NCBI GenBank assembly: GCA_050287605.1
Contig: JBNKCG010000026.1
Location: 1 to 64,000 of the forward strand
Source: QQUJ01 sp050287605
GTDB lineage: Bacteria; Pseudomonadota; Gammaproteobacteria; QQUJ01
Direction: 5' to 3'
Length of the DNA: 64,000 nt
Shown here: piece by piece, positions 36,474 through 46,010 of the stretch
Layout: each line of letters starts with the position of its first letter
Numbering within the stretch: the stretch's first letter is position 1
Made by a program: the position numbers and the translations under genes
Notes under the pieces: generated by a model
Databases searched by the model: none
The model's input: only the letters and a program-made list of their open reading frames with translations
What the model was told of the DNA's origin: nothing

Positions 36474-37142
36474 TTACCCCAGTTTCTCCGCCTTCATGCC
36501 GGCGGTGAGAAACTCCACCAACCGCTCCGTCATCCCCTCCAGGTCGTCGGGATCGCAGTAGGGGCAGGCCGCCAGCAGATGCAGCGCGTCAGTCCCCGCC
36601 ATGGCGTAGGCGATGGCACCGATCACGAAGTGCATGCGCCAATAGAGGTCGGAGGCGTCCAGGTGCGGTAGCGCCCGCCCCAGCAGCTCGCTGTAGCGCA
36701 GCTTGATGTCGTGATAGAGCTCGGGCATGAACCCGCGCACGTGTTTGTTGGGTTCGGCGTAGGAACGGCCGAGCAGGCGCATGAATATCATGCCGCCGCG
36801 GGCGGGATCGCGGCTCACCTGCAAGGCGGGTTCGATGTAGGTACGCAGGATCGGGGCTACCGCCGGCACACCTTCGCCCACCGACTCCTGCAACGTGGTG
36901 AGCAGGCGCAGACGCTCGCGGTTGAGCGGTTCGACACGGCGCCGGAAGACCGCTTCGAGCAGTCCCGCTTTCGATCCGAAATGGTAGTTGACCGCCGCCA
37001 GGTTGACCTCTGCGGCAGCGGTGATCATGCGCATGGAGGTGGCGTCGAATCCCCTGTCCGCAAACAGGCTTTCAGCGGCGTCGAGGATGCGGGCGTTGGT
37101 GGCGAGGTTCTCTTTCGCCTCGGCGGATGCGCTCTTGCTCAT
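36474..37142 (-). CDS. TetR-family fatty-acid regulator, PsrA-like
   Basis: 222 residues. The N-terminal helix-turn-helix is ARILDAAESLFADRGFDATS followed by AAEVNLAAVNYHFGSKAGLL; the VNLAAVNYHFGSK recognition helix is characteristic of the PsrA/long-chain-fatty-acid-responsive group. The ligand domain includes FMRLLGRSYAEPNKHVRGFM and LYWRMHFVIGAIAYAMAGTD, again PsrA-like. It probably represses the adjacent fad operon and itself until acyl-ligand binds. Identical operators in front of both genes support this; the ligand is inferred. Confidence 0.88.
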   Translation of the reverse strand: MSKSASAEAKENLATNARILDAAESLFADRGFDATSMRMITAAAEVNLAAVNYHFGSKAGLLEAVFRRRVEPLNRERLRLLTTLQESVGEGVPAVAPILRTYIEPALQVSRDPARGGMIFMRLLGRSYAEPNKHVRGFMPELYHDIKLRYSELLGRALPHLDASDLYWRMHFVIGAIAYAMAGTDALHLLAACPYCDPDDLEGMTERLVEFLTAGMKAEKLG

Positions 37143-37150
37143 GGGCTGAG

Positions 37151-37178
37151 TATAGCCCGATTCAAACGTTCGTTTAAA
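37151..37178. promoter_or_regulatory. Autoregulatory promoter/operator of the TetR gene
   Basis: The second copy of ATTCAAACGTTCGTTTAAA (37160-37178) lies directly upstream of a minus-strand -10 TATACT (37156-37151), 8 bp before the TetR ATG. The operator covers the spacer and -35 region, predicting autorepression. It also overlaps the last codons of thpR. Confidence 0.8.
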
Positions 37179-37716
37179 CCGATGAGTTTGTTACCAAACC
37201 CCACTCCCGCACCACTTCGTAGCGGGCGCCCTGCGGCAACGTCTGCGACCGGACCAGGGCAAAACCGCGCACCGGCCACGGCGTCACGCCTTCCAGCGCG
37301 CCGGCGTGCACGGGAGCAGCGTCGCGTAACAACGTCAGATGGGGCACGAAAGCTCGCCGTTCGGCCTCCAGGCCACAGGCGGTCTGCACGTCGCGCAGCC
37401 GGGTCACCAGGGCGATCAGCGCCTGGGGTGTGGTCCGGGGCAGCCCCCACACCATCTTGTTGCGCGGGCGGAACGATACGCGTGCGAGATCAAGGTCAAA
37501 CGCTTCGATGGCCAGACCATCCGCGCCCTGTTCGACGCAAGCTCGCTGCGCGCGCGTCAGCGATCCGAGAAATACCAGCGTGATGTGGAGGTTCGAGGCC
37601 GGAATCCAGCGGCCGCGCGCCTGCGCCAGACAGCGCCGTACCGCCGCGTGGTAGCTGTTCTGCCACGGGTCCGGCGGCCAGAGTGCGAAAAACAGACGTT
37701 CGCGCTCACCCGTCAC
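37174..37716 (-). CDS. thpR: RNA 2',3'-cyclic phosphodiesterase (2'-5' RNA ligase family)
   Basis: 180 residues from the GTG at 37716, which overlaps the pncC stop as GTGA and gives the typical beginning RERLFFALWPPDPWQ; a TTG three codons upstream is possible. The two catalytic HxTx motifs are present: NLHITLVFLG near residue 46 and FVPHLTLLRD near residue 127. It hydrolyses RNA 2',3'-cyclic phosphates and may ligate or cleave 2'-5' bonds. Translational coupling to pncC indicates one operon. Confidence 0.9.
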   Translation of the reverse strand: MTGERERLFFALWPPDPWQNSYHAAVRRCLAQARGRWIPASNLHITLVFLGSLTRAQRACVEQGADGLAIEAFDLDLARVSFRPRNKMVWGLPRTTPQALIALVTRLRDVQTACGLEAERRAFVPHLTLLRDAAPVHAGALEGVTPWPVRGFALVRSQTLPQGARYEVVREWGLVTNSSV

Positions 37717-38237
37717 CGGCGCCAATCGCCGCCTAGCAGATCGATAACCCCACGCAGGGCATGCGCCACCGCCTGTCGACGCACCGCGTCGCGGTCGCCG
37801 GCGAAACAGCAGCGTTCGGTGACCGGCTGCGCGTCCGTCACCCCCCAGGCGAACCAGACGGTGCCCACCGGTTTCTCCGTCGACCCGCCGTCCGGGCCGG
37901 CGATGCCGCTCACCGCCAGCGCCACCCGCGCAGCGCTGTGGTGCAGCGCTCCGTCGACCATCGCGGCCACGGTCGCTTCGCTAACCGCACCGTGCTCGTG
38001 CAGGGTCGTCTCAGGCACGCCCAGCATGTCGCGTTTGGCGGCATTGGAATAGGTGACGAACCCGCGGTCGAACCACTGCGAACTGCCGGCACGATCGGTG
38101 ATGAGTTTGGCAATCCAGCCACCCGTGCACGACTCCGCTGCCGCCAGCTGCCACCCGCGCGCCAGCAGGCCGTCGCCCACTGCGCACGCCAGCGCGTACA
38201 GCTCGTGATCGGTGAGCGTTATCGGGTCGCGACTCAT
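37713..38237 (-). CDS. pncC: Nicotinamide-nucleotide amidase (CinA C-terminal domain)
   Basis: 174 residues from the ATG at 38237 (MSRDPITLTDHELYALACAV); an ATG nine codons upstream has a badly placed ribosome site. The CinA-C fold shows AAAESCTGGWIAKLITDRAG, WFDRGFVTYSNAAKRDML and ALAVSGIAGPDGGSTEKPVG. It deamidates NMN to NaMN for pyridine-nucleotide recycling. Stand-alone single-domain form as in E. coli PncC. In many gammaproteobacteria it lies next to recA; here the fad region and others separate them. Confidence 0.93.
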   Translation of the reverse strand: MSRDPITLTDHELYALACAVGDGLLARGWQLAAAESCTGGWIAKLITDRAGSSQWFDRGFVTYSNAAKRDMLGVPETTLHEHGAVSEATVAAMVDGALHHSAARVALAVSGIAGPDGGSTEKPVGTVWFAWGVTDAQPVTERCCFAGDRDAVRRQAVAHALRGVIDLLGGDWRR

Positions 38238-38285
38238 AGTGAGATGCCGCAAGAAGCGCCCCATCTCCAGCGCTGCGCTGCTAGG

Positions 38286-39743
38286 TCACTGGAAGAGATC
38301 TTCGGGATCGGTCTTGTGTTCCTGGGTATCGAAGCCATCCTCGTCGAAGGATAACAACACGTCCCGGCCGTGGATAGCCGTCTCCAGAACGACGCGCCGC
38401 CCCCACAGGGTGTGGAGATGCTCGAGGGTCTTCTCGGCGAAATCGAGCTTCAGTTCGCGACCGTCGTGGTAGTGCTTCAGGTACAGCGTGCGGTTGCGGC
38501 CGTAGTCGGCGTCTTCGACCTTGATCACCGGCACTGCGCCCATGCCCACGTTCTGGATCAGGGTGTTGCGGATCACGTCGTAGCCGGTGTCGTTGGCGAC
38601 GTGTGTGACCACCTCCTCCTGGCCCTGCGCCTGATAGCGGAACAGGTCCACGGCCTCGATGAGTTCGTTGGTGAGAAAACGGCGCAGAAATGACGCATCG
38701 CGATCCACCTCGCGCACCTCGAACAGCTTGGCCAGTGCCTTGGCATCAGGGGCGACATCAGGCGGGGGCAGCTCACCGCCGGTGTCGCCGAAACGACGCC
38801 AGATGTCGTCCCAAATCTTGAGCCCCAGGTAGTAGGGGTTGAGATCACCCGGTATCGGCCGCACCACCTGGTTGTGATGGACGAGAAACTCCATGTGCAT
38901 CGCATGAGGCAGTTGCAGGGCGTTCATCAGGGTGCGGTGCCAGAAACTGGCCCAACCCTCGTTCATAATTTTGGTTTCGATCTGTGGCAGAAAATACTCC
39001 GCCTCTTCATGGACGATGGTGAGCAGGTCACGTTGCCAATCGGTCAGCTGCGGATTGTGGTCGCGGATGAACAGCAGCAGATCAGCATCGGGTTCCAGGG
39101 GAATCTTGTCCAGATCCGGCCGCGCCTCCGACACCCCTCTGTGGATCGCACGATACTCGTCGTGGGCGGGCAGGGAGCGGTCGAGCGCTGCGTCGACCTG
39201 TTCGGCCGGCGAGCGCTTGCGCATCGCGCGGTTGCGGCCGAGCTGCAGGGAGAGCGCGTGTGCGGCGTCGAGCACCCTCTCCACGGCGCTACGACCGATA
39301 GAGGGGTCCTCCACGTAGCCGCGGATGCGCTCGGCGTGCAGCTTGAAAGTGCTGATGGTCAACTCCGCACGGGTGTGCGAAAAAGTGAAGTTGTTCTTGA
39401 AGAAATCGTTGTGACCGTACACATGCGCCATCGTCAGCACAGTGAGCGCCAGCGAATTGTCGCGCATCAGGTAGGCGATGCAGGGATCGGAGTTGATCAC
39501 CATCTCGTACGGCAACCCCGAGACGCCGTAGTCGTACGTGGTCTTGAGCTTTTCGTAGGACTTGCCGTAAGACCAGTGCGGATAGTGGGCGGGCATGCCC
39601 GAATAGGCCATGAAACTCAACATCTGCAGATGGTCGCAGACCTCGAACTCCTGCGGATAGCAATCGAGCCCGAACAGGTCGACCTTCTCGCGGATGCGCT
39701 CGTCCCACGCTTTGAGTTCGTCGAGGTTGAGTTGCGCGCTCAA
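38286..39743 (-). CDS. SpoVR family protein
   Basis: 485 residues, close to E. coli YcgB (510). Conserved features include LDCYPQEFEVCDHLQMLSFM, HWSYGKSYEKLKTTYDYGVS, LTVLTMAHVYGHNDFFKNN, IVHEEAEYFLPQIETKIMNE and GWASFWHRTLMNALQLP, which place several conserved His and Glu residues as in putative metal-binding proteins. The start is a TTG sharing TTGA with the stop of the upstream yeaH gene. Together with yeaH and prkA it forms the conserved triad expressed under starvation in enterobacteria and during sporulation in Bacillus. Biochemical function unknown. Confidence 0.9.
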   Translation of the reverse strand: MSAQLNLDELKAWDERIREKVDLFGLDCYPQEFEVCDHLQMLSFMAYSGMPAHYPHWSYGKSYEKLKTTYDYGVSGLPYEMVINSDPCIAYLMRDNSLALTVLTMAHVYGHNDFFKNNFTFSHTRAELTISTFKLHAERIRGYVEDPSIGRSAVERVLDAAHALSLQLGRNRAMRKRSPAEQVDAALDRSLPAHDEYRAIHRGVSEARPDLDKIPLEPDADLLLFIRDHNPQLTDWQRDLLTIVHEEAEYFLPQIETKIMNEGWASFWHRTLMNALQLPHAMHMEFLVHHNQVVRPIPGDLNPYYLGLKIWDDIWRRFGDTGGELPPPDVAPDAKALAKLFEVREVDRDASFLRRFLTNELIEAVDLFRYQAQGQEEVVTHVANDTGYDVIRNTLIQNVGMGAVPVIKVEDADYGRNRTLYLKHYHDGRELKLDFAEKTLEHLHTLWGRRVVLETAIHGRDVLLSFDEDGFDTQEHKTDPEDLFQ

Positions 39744-40939
39744 GCCGGCACCTCTCCCTCAGAAGATTCGGCTATTCGTTCTCGCTTCATCAGTGCTTTG
39801 AAGCTGGGCCAGACATCCTCGCGGCGCTTGATCAGCACCGCCTGGTAGTTGTCTTCATCAATGGTATTGAAGGTGTCGATAAGCGAGCTTTCGTAGTGCA
39901 GCGTATAGGGTTTGATCTCGCCGTATCCGAACAGGTTGCACACCTCGCACAACTGATGCGCCGCGCGCACCGCCGCCTCGTTATCGCTGGCGAAGTTATC
40001 GCCGTCCGAGCAGTGGAATGCGTAGATGTTCCAGTGTTCCGGATGATAGCGTTCGCGTATCACCTCCAACGCCTTGTTGTAGCCCGAGGAGATCATCGTG
40101 CCACCCGACTCGCCCTTGTGGAAGAACTCCTCCTCGGACACCTCACGCGCCTGGGTGTGGTGTGCGATGAAAACCAGATCGACGTTTTGGTAGCGCGTAC
40201 AAACGAAGCGGTGCAACAGGAAGAAAAAGCTGCGGGCCAGGTACTTCTTCATGGTGTCCATGGACCCTGACGTATCCATGATGCAGATCACCGCGGCGTT
40301 GGACGACGGTTTGACGTCCGGTACGCGATGGCGGAACTTGAGATCATCTTGATGAAACGGGAAGCGGTTGTCTTCGCGCGCCAAGCCGGCGCGCTGGCTG
40401 GCCATCTTGCGCCGCACGCGTGCCCGTGCCGAGCGCTTCTTATCCAGGTGTACGTGCACGCCCACCTGACGGTAGCCGCGGCGCTTGGTGGTGCGCTCCG
40501 ACATCACCTGGCGCAGGCGTTTCTGCTCCAGATCGGGCAGCGCGAGATCCTCGAACATGATGCTGATCAGTTCATCCAGCGTGACGTCCGTCTCGTAGTA
40601 ATCGACGCCCGGCTGGTTGCCTGCGGGACCCGGTCCCCGCTCGCCACCGCGGGCACGCCCGACGATCTGCCCCTCCTCGGTATCGCCGTCGCCGGTTCCC
40701 ACGCCCGGGGCGTTCTCACCGTAGACGAAGCGGTACTCGCGGATGGAACGGATGGGAATCTTGACCACGCGGTCGGCGGACTGGCCAATGATGGCCTCCT
40801 CGGCAATGAGATCTCCGATGTTGTCGCGGATGGAGTCGAGTACCTTTTCCCGATGCCGCTGCCGGTCACCGGCGCTGCGATCCGAGCGCAGCGATTCCGA
40901 AGGCGAATAGGGTCGGAATATGGTTTCGCTGGTACTCAC
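39740..40939 (-). CDS. YeaH/YhbH family protein (DUF444) with VWA-type metal site
   Basis: About 399 residues from a GTG at 40939, preferred because GAGG lies 7 nt upstream; a TTG eleven codons earlier (40972) and the preceding GTG are alternatives. The C-terminal half is von Willebrand A-like with the MIDAS motif ICIMDTSGSMDTMKKYLARS, then IAHHTQAREVSEEEFFHKGE and FHCSDGDNF. The middle is basic (SARARVRRKMASQRAGLA). Partner of PrkA and SpoVR; in E. coli yeaGH is induced by nitrogen starvation. Role possibly as adaptor or target of the kinase, which is inference. Confidence 0.9.
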   Translation of the reverse strand: MSTSETIFRPYSPSESLRSDRSAGDRQRHREKVLDSIRDNIGDLIAEEAIIGQSADRVVKIPIRSIREYRFVYGENAPGVGTGDGDTEEGQIVGRARGGERGPGPAGNQPGVDYYETDVTLDELISIMFEDLALPDLEQKRLRQVMSERTTKRRGYRQVGVHVHLDKKRSARARVRRKMASQRAGLAREDNRFPFHQDDLKFRHRVPDVKPSSNAAVICIMDTSGSMDTMKKYLARSFFFLLHRFVCTRYQNVDLVFIAHHTQAREVSEEEFFHKGESGGTMISSGYNKALEVIRERYHPEHWNIYAFHCSDGDNFASDNEAAVRAAHQLCEVCNLFGYGEIKPYTLHYESSLIDTFNTIDEDNYQAVLIKRREDVWPSFKALMKRERIAESSEGEVPA

Positions 40940-40996
40940 CACTGCACCTCGCTTCGATTCCTCGCCGTTCAAACGATGAGTTAATCCGCCGAGTCG

Positions 40997-42928
40997 TCAG
41001 TCCTTCCACAGATTGTTGGCGGCGTATTTTAGAATCACATCCACGCAGTGCTCGCAATAGCCGTTCTCCAGCAGGTTCTGCACCATACCGTCGTACTTTT
41101 GCTTCTGCTCCTCGTCGCGGGTGCGCGACTTGGTGATGATGCGGCTGATCTCGCGCACCGAACTCATCAGCCTCTTTTCGATGGCCGACTTAAGCGGTTC
41201 GTAACTCTGGTAATTGATCTTCTCGCCGCGCCGCTGACTGGCCCACAGGAAGGCGATCACCTCCTGGCGGAACCCTTCGGCAGCGCTGCCGATGATGGCG
41301 ATATGCTCTTCGATGGATTTCAGAAAATCCTCGTCGGGTTCCAGTTCCTCGTTGGTGTTGCGATCCTTCACCTTGCTTTTGTTGACGAAGGCCTCGGCGT
41401 GATCGAGGTAGTTCTGGAACAGCGATTCCGCCTGCTCCTGGTAGGAGTAGACGAACGCCTTGGTGATCTCCTTCTCCAGCATCTCCAGATACTCCTTGTG
41501 GATCATGTCCTGGAGGAATTCGAGATAGCGCTTGCGCACGTCGTCGGAGAGATCCGACGCCTTGACCATGTTGACCAGCGCCTCGCGCACATTGATGGGA
41601 TTGATGCACTCGGGGTTGTTGGAGAGCGCGTTGTCGATGGCCTTCATGATGAAGCGCGTGGAGATGCCACCCATGCCTTCCGACTTGGCATCTTCGCGCA
41701 GCTCACGCACGCTGAGGCGCTTGGTACGTCCCTTCTCCACCACCTCTTCGCCGTCGTAGAGGCGCACCTTGGTCATCAGGTCCACCTTGGGGCTGGGCTC
41801 GAGCCGCGACAGGACGGCGAACAGCGAGGCGATCTCGATGGTATACGGTGCGATGTGCGCGTCGAAGTCAGACTTGGCGAGGATCTTCTTGTAGATCTTC
41901 ACCTCTTCGGTCAGGCGCAAATTGTAGGGCACCTTGACCACCACGATGCGGTCGAGGATCGCCTCGTTGGTGTTGTCCGCGCGGAAGCGCTGCCACTCCG
42001 CTTCGTTAGAGTGGGCGACGATCACCGAATCGACGTAGACAGTGCCGTGGCGTCCCGGCGCGGGGACAAACTTTTCCTGGGTCGCGGTAATCATGGCGTG
42101 GAGGTACTCGGTCTCGTTCTTGAACACCTCGATGAACTCCACCATACCGCGATTACCCACGTTGAATGCGCCGTTGAGATCCAGCACTCGCGGATCGCCT
42201 TCGGAATAGATATCGAGCTTGGAGATGTCTTCGGAGCCGATCAACACCGAGGTATCCTGATTGTTGGGGTCCACCGGCGGGACAACGCCGATGCCGCGCC
42301 GATCGCGCTTGGAGAACTCGATGGTCTCCACCATCATGGTCTCGTACTTGCCGTTGAACTCGTTCTTGAGCCGGTAGCGGCATACGGGGCAGAGATCACC
42401 CTCGATGTGCACGCCCAGCATCTTTTCGAACTCGGAACGCAGGTGGCGCGGGATGAGGTGCAGCGGCTCTTCGTGGATGGGGCAGCCGGCGATGGCGTAA
42501 ATCGGATCGGCCTGTTCCAGCCCGGCCTGCAGCTTTTCCACCAGCGAACTCTTGCCCGCGCCTACCGGCCCCATCAGGTACAGCACCTGACGGCTTTCCT
42601 CGCCGTGCAAGGCTGCCGATTGGAAGTAACGTACGATTTGCGCCAGCGTCGTTTCGACGCCGAAAAATTCGTGCTCGAAAAAGCCGTAAACCTTGACCGG
42701 CTCGTCCGCAAACAGGCGTTTCACCTTGGGGTTGTCCGACTCCGAGATGTCGCATACCCCTTGGCCGCGAATGATCTCGTACATCCGCGCGTGCGCCAGC
42801 TTGGTGAGCAACGGATCCTTTTTCACCACCTCCAGATAGTCGATCAGGGTGCCACTCCACTTCTTGGTGGCGCGCTGCGCACGATCGCGTTCGATCAGCT
42901 CAGCGAATACGCTCTTTTCCTGCGCCAT
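40997..42928 (-). CDS. prkA: PrkA-family serine protein kinase / AAA ATPase
   Basis: 643 residues from the ATG at 42928, with GGGAGG 8 nt upstream; a 32-residue upstream extension lacks any support. The AAA-type N-terminal domain has the P-loop LMGPVGAGKSSLVEKLQAGL and a Cys/His cluster (CPVCRYRL). The C-terminal PrkA domain holds the putative kinase or protease region (LSVRELREDAKSEGMGGIST, RFIMKAIDNALSNN). Length matches E. coli YeaG (644). In other bacteria it phosphorylates stress-linked substrates. First gene of the prkA-yeaH-spoVR operon. Confidence 0.93.
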   Translation of the reverse strand: MAQEKSVFAELIERDRAQRATKKWSGTLIDYLEVVKKDPLLTKLAHARMYEIIRGQGVCDISESDNPKVKRLFADEPVKVYGFFEHEFFGVETTLAQIVRYFQSAALHGEESRQVLYLMGPVGAGKSSLVEKLQAGLEQADPIYAIAGCPIHEEPLHLIPRHLRSEFEKMLGVHIEGDLCPVCRYRLKNEFNGKYETMMVETIEFSKRDRRGIGVVPPVDPNNQDTSVLIGSEDISKLDIYSEGDPRVLDLNGAFNVGNRGMVEFIEVFKNETEYLHAMITATQEKFVPAPGRHGTVYVDSVIVAHSNEAEWQRFRADNTNEAILDRIVVVKVPYNLRLTEEVKIYKKILAKSDFDAHIAPYTIEIASLFAVLSRLEPSPKVDLMTKVRLYDGEEVVEKGRTKRLSVRELREDAKSEGMGGISTRFIMKAIDNALSNNPECINPINVREALVNMVKASDLSDDVRKRYLEFLQDMIHKEYLEMLEKEITKAFVYSYQEQAESLFQNYLDHAEAFVNKSKVKDRNTNEELEPDEDFLKSIEEHIAIIGSAAEGFRQEVIAFLWASQRRGEKINYQSYEPLKSAIEKRLMSSVREISRIITKSRTRDEEQKQKYDGMVQNLLENGYCEHCVDVILKYAANNLWKD

Positions 42929-43402
42929 GGCTGCTACCTCCCGCTTGGACTGCTTCACGCGTTGTCGGGCTGAACCGTCGGTCGCAACGACCGGAGGCCC
43001 CGCTAGTCGGACTGCTGCCCGCACCTCTCTAGACAGCCGATCCCAAGCCGGAGTTCAACCCGCTGGGCCGCTAACCTCGTACTTTGCACGCGTCCGGCCG
43101 AGACCCGACCGTTTCCGGCACGACGATCACGGAGTATTGATTTTATTGGTCTTTTCAAATAGCGAGCGCCGGCTCTGAAACCACCACCGCGAGCCGGCTG
43201 TCCGGGAGGCGACCCTTCGCTATAATCCTAGCCCACACATAGCAAAGCGGAACGGTTCCCAGGAAAAAGATGCCGATCCGCACGCAGGGACGGTCGCCTG
43301 TCCCTGCACACACTTTCACCGCAGCGCTACGCCACCGCTGACAACGCCACACGTGCCGGCGCCGGTGCTTTTGCGCAGACAACACGCAGGAAATCGTCAT
43401 TC
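42929..43402. other. 474-bp divergent region between prkA and mutS
   Basis: It contains the mutS promoter candidate below. I looked on the minus strand for a sigma54 element (TGGCAC, five bases, TTGC), expected because yeaG is NtrC-controlled in E. coli, and found none. An AT-rich segment at 43133-43162 could hold the prkA promoter. No gene is visible. Confidence 0.5.
43198..43226 (+). promoter_or_regulatory. Candidate mutS promoter
   Basis: Perfect -10 TATAAT at 43221-43226, with a poor -35 (CTGTCC, 43198-43203) at 17 bp. A start near 43233 would give a leader of about 170 nt. Confidence 0.45.
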
Positions 43403-45979
43403 ATGGCCGTCGCTTCCGAAACCGCCACCAGCCACACGCCGATGATGCAGCAATACCTGCGCATCAAGGCAGATCACCCCGACGTGCTGGTGTTCTACCG
43501 CATGGGCGATTTCTACGAGATGTTCTACGACGATGCCGTCAAGGGCGCCCGCCTAATGGACATTACGCTCACCAGCCGCGGGCAATCGGCCGGACAGCCC
43601 ATTCCCATGGCGGGCGTGCCGGTCCACGCGGTGGAGACTTACCTAGGGCGGCTGGTGCGCCTGGGACAATCCGTCGCCGTGTGCGAACAGATCGGCGATC
43701 CCGCCAAATCCAAAGGCCCGGTGGAGCGACAAGTGGTGCGCATCGTGACGCCGGGAACGGTCACCGACGATGCGCTGCTGGACGAGCGTCGCGACAATCT
43801 ACTGGTGGCAGTCCACGGCCACCACGATCGCTTCGGCCTAGCCGTTTTGGACCTGGCCGGAGGCCGCTTCAGCCTGACGCAAGTTACTGGCGAAGGCGCC
43901 CTGCTGGCGGAGATCGAACGGCTCAAGCCCGCCGAGCTGGTACACACCGAGGACGGCGTGCTGCCCAACGCCATCGCCCGGCGACCGGGAATCACGGTAC
44001 GTCCGCCATGGCATTTCGAACTGCAGGGCGCCACCCGCCAGTTGTGCACCCATTTCGGCACCCGTGACCTGGCGGGATTCGGCTGCGACGATCGCCCCCT
44101 CGCCGTGGCCGCCGCCGGGGCGCTGCTGAACTATGTCGCCGATACCCAACGCAGCGCGCTGCCCCACATTCGTACCCTGCGCAGCGAACAGCCCGACGAG
44201 GCGATCCAACTCGACGCCCACAGCCGCCGCAATCTCGAGATCGACAGCCACCTGGGGGGCAACCCCCAGCACACGTTGCTGGCGGTGCTCGACCATACCG
44301 CCACGGCCATGGGCAGCCGCTGTCTGCGCCGCTGGCTGAACCGCCCGGTGCGCGATCAGGAACGGTTGCGCCGACGCCTGCAGGCGGTGGAGACGCTGAT
44401 CGACACGCGCCTCTACGAAACGCTGCACACCCGGCTGCGCGGCATCGGCGACATCGAGCGCATCCTCACCCGTATCGGCCTCAAAACGGCGCGGCCACGC
44501 GACCTCGCCACCCTACGCGACAGCTTGCAGCAGATTCCCGACGTACGCAGTCTGGCCGCAGATCTCGACTCCCCGCTGCTCGGCACACTGCACGAACGCA
44601 TCGACGAAGCACCCGAGACGCTCCAGTTGTTGCAGCGAGCGCTCATCGCAACCCCGCCCGCCCTGATTCGGGACGGCGGAGTGATCGCCGCCGGTTACGA
44701 CGGCGAGCTCGACGAGCTGCGTGCCCTCAGTGAAAACGCCGACCAATTCCTGATCGACCTGGAGAACCGTGAACGTGCGCGCACCGGCATCAACACGTTG
44801 AAGGTGAGCTACAACCGGGTCCACGGCTACTACATCGAGCTGGGGCGCAGCCACGCCGAACGCATTCCCGACGACTACATCCGGCGCCAAACGCTGAAAT
44901 CGGCGGAACGCTACATCACGCCCGAATTGAAGTCCTTTGAAGACAAGGTGCTGAGCGCGCGCGAGCGTGCGCTGGCGCGCGAGAAGTCGCTCTACGACGA
45001 ACTGCTGGACACCTTGGCACCCGTCATCGCACCGCTGCAGGAGAGTGCCGACGCCCTCGCCGAGCTGGACGTGATAGCCGCATTCGCCGAGCGCGCCGTG
45101 ACACTGGAGTGGAACGCGCCGCAGTTTTCACCGCAGACCGTACTGCACATCGAAGCGGGACGTCACCCGGTGGTGGAACGGGTGCTGGATGATCCCTTCG
45201 TGCCCAACGACCTGCGCCTCGACGGCGAACGCCGCATGCTCATCATCACCGGACCCAACATGGGCGGGAAATCCACCTACATGCGTCAAACGGCGCTGAT
45301 CGTGCTGCTTGCCCACGTGGGCAGCTACGTTCCGGCACGTAGCGCCGTCATCGGCCCGGTGGATCGCATCTTCACCCGCATCGGGGCCGCCGACGACTTG
45401 GCTAGCGGCCGTTCCACCTTCATGGTGGAGATGACGGAGACGGCCAACATCCTGCACAACGCCACGGCGCAAAGCCTGGTGCTGATGGACGAGATCGGCC
45501 GCGGCACCAGCACTTTCGACGGACTGGCACTGGCCTGGGCGTGCGCCAGACACTTGGCGACCGAGATCGGCGCCTATACGCTGTTCGCCACCCACTACTT
45601 CGAACTCACCCACCTGTCCGACGAGATAGCCTCGGTGGTCAACGTGCATCTCGACGCGGTGGAGCACGATCAGCGCATCGTCTTTCTACACAGCGTCGAA
45701 GAGGGGCCGGCCGATCGCAGCTACGGCCTGCACGTCGCGGCACTGGCCGGCGTCCCCCCTGAGGTGGTCGGACCGGCACGGGCGTATCTGCACAAACTGG
45801 AACAGGGAAGCCACGGCAGCGCTGCCGCGGCTCCTGGTGAACCGCAGTTGTCGCTGTTCGTGGCGCCGCCCCCCAGCGCGGTGGAATCCGAACTGGCACA
45901 GCTGGACATCGACGCGCTGTCGCCGCGTCAGGCGCTGGAGTGGCTCTACCGGCAGCGCGAGCGGCTACCCAAGGGTTGA
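43403..45979 (+). CDS. mutS: DNA mismatch repair protein MutS
   Basis: 858 residues, normal length. The mismatch-reading motif FYRMGDFYEMFYDDAVKGAR lies near residue 35, the clamp and lever domains in the middle, then Walker A ITGPNMGGKSTYMRQTALIV, Walker B VLMDEIGRGTSTFDGLALAW and the family HYFELTHL. It recognises mismatches and recruits MutL. At its 3' end it converges with a GGA-rich minus-strand RNA whose T-run ends on the mutS stop codon; in Pseudomonas aeruginosa rsmZ lies close to mutS too. Confidence 0.98.
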   Translation: MAVASETATSHTPMMQQYLRIKADHPDVLVFYRMGDFYEMFYDDAVKGARLMDITLTSRGQSAGQPIPMAGVPVHAVETYLGRLVRLGQSVAVCEQIGDPAKSKGPVERQVVRIVTPGTVTDDALLDERRDNLLVAVHGHHDRFGLAVLDLAGGRFSLTQVTGEGALLAEIERLKPAELVHTEDGVLPNAIARRPGITVRPPWHFELQGATRQLCTHFGTRDLAGFGCDDRPLAVAAAGALLNYVADTQRSALPHIRTLRSEQPDEAIQLDAHSRRNLEIDSHLGGNPQHTLLAVLDHTATAMGSRCLRRWLNRPVRDQERLRRRLQAVETLIDTRLYETLHTRLRGIGDIERILTRIGLKTARPRDLATLRDSLQQIPDVRSLAADLDSPLLGTLHERIDEAPETLQLLQRALIATPPALIRDGGVIAAGYDGELDELRALSENADQFLIDLENRERARTGINTLKVSYNRVHGYYIELGRSHAERIPDDYIRRQTLKSAERYITPELKSFEDKVLSARERALAREKSLYDELLDTLAPVIAPLQESADALAELDVIAAFAERAVTLEWNAPQFSPQTVLHIEAGRHPVVERVLDDPFVPNDLRLDGERRMLIITGPNMGGKSTYMRQTALIVLLAHVGSYVPARSAVIGPVDRIFTRIGAADDLASGRSTFMVEMTETANILHNATAQSLVLMDEIGRGTSTFDGLALAWACARHLATEIGAYTLFATHYFELTHLSDEIASVVNVHLDAVEHDQRIVFLHSVEEGPADRSYGLHVAALAGVPPEVVGPARAYLHKLEQGSHGSAAAAPGEPQLSLFVAPPPSAVESELAQLDIDALSPRQALEWLYRQRERLPKG

Positions 45980-46010
45980 AAAAGCAACAGGCGACCCCCT
46001 GGTCGCCTGT
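45979..46010 (-). terminator. Terminator of the mutS-adjacent small RNA
   Basis: On the minus strand ACAGGCGACC (46010-46001), AGGG loop, GGTCGCCTGT (45996-45987), then TGCTTTTT. There is no T-run on the plus side, so it terminates the leftward RNA rather than mutS. Confidence 0.85.

Noticed and set aside
42929..43402. Sigma54 promoter before prkA
   Set aside because: Expected from E. coli yeaGH, but no TGGCAC-N5-TTGC-like sequence was found on the relevant strand.
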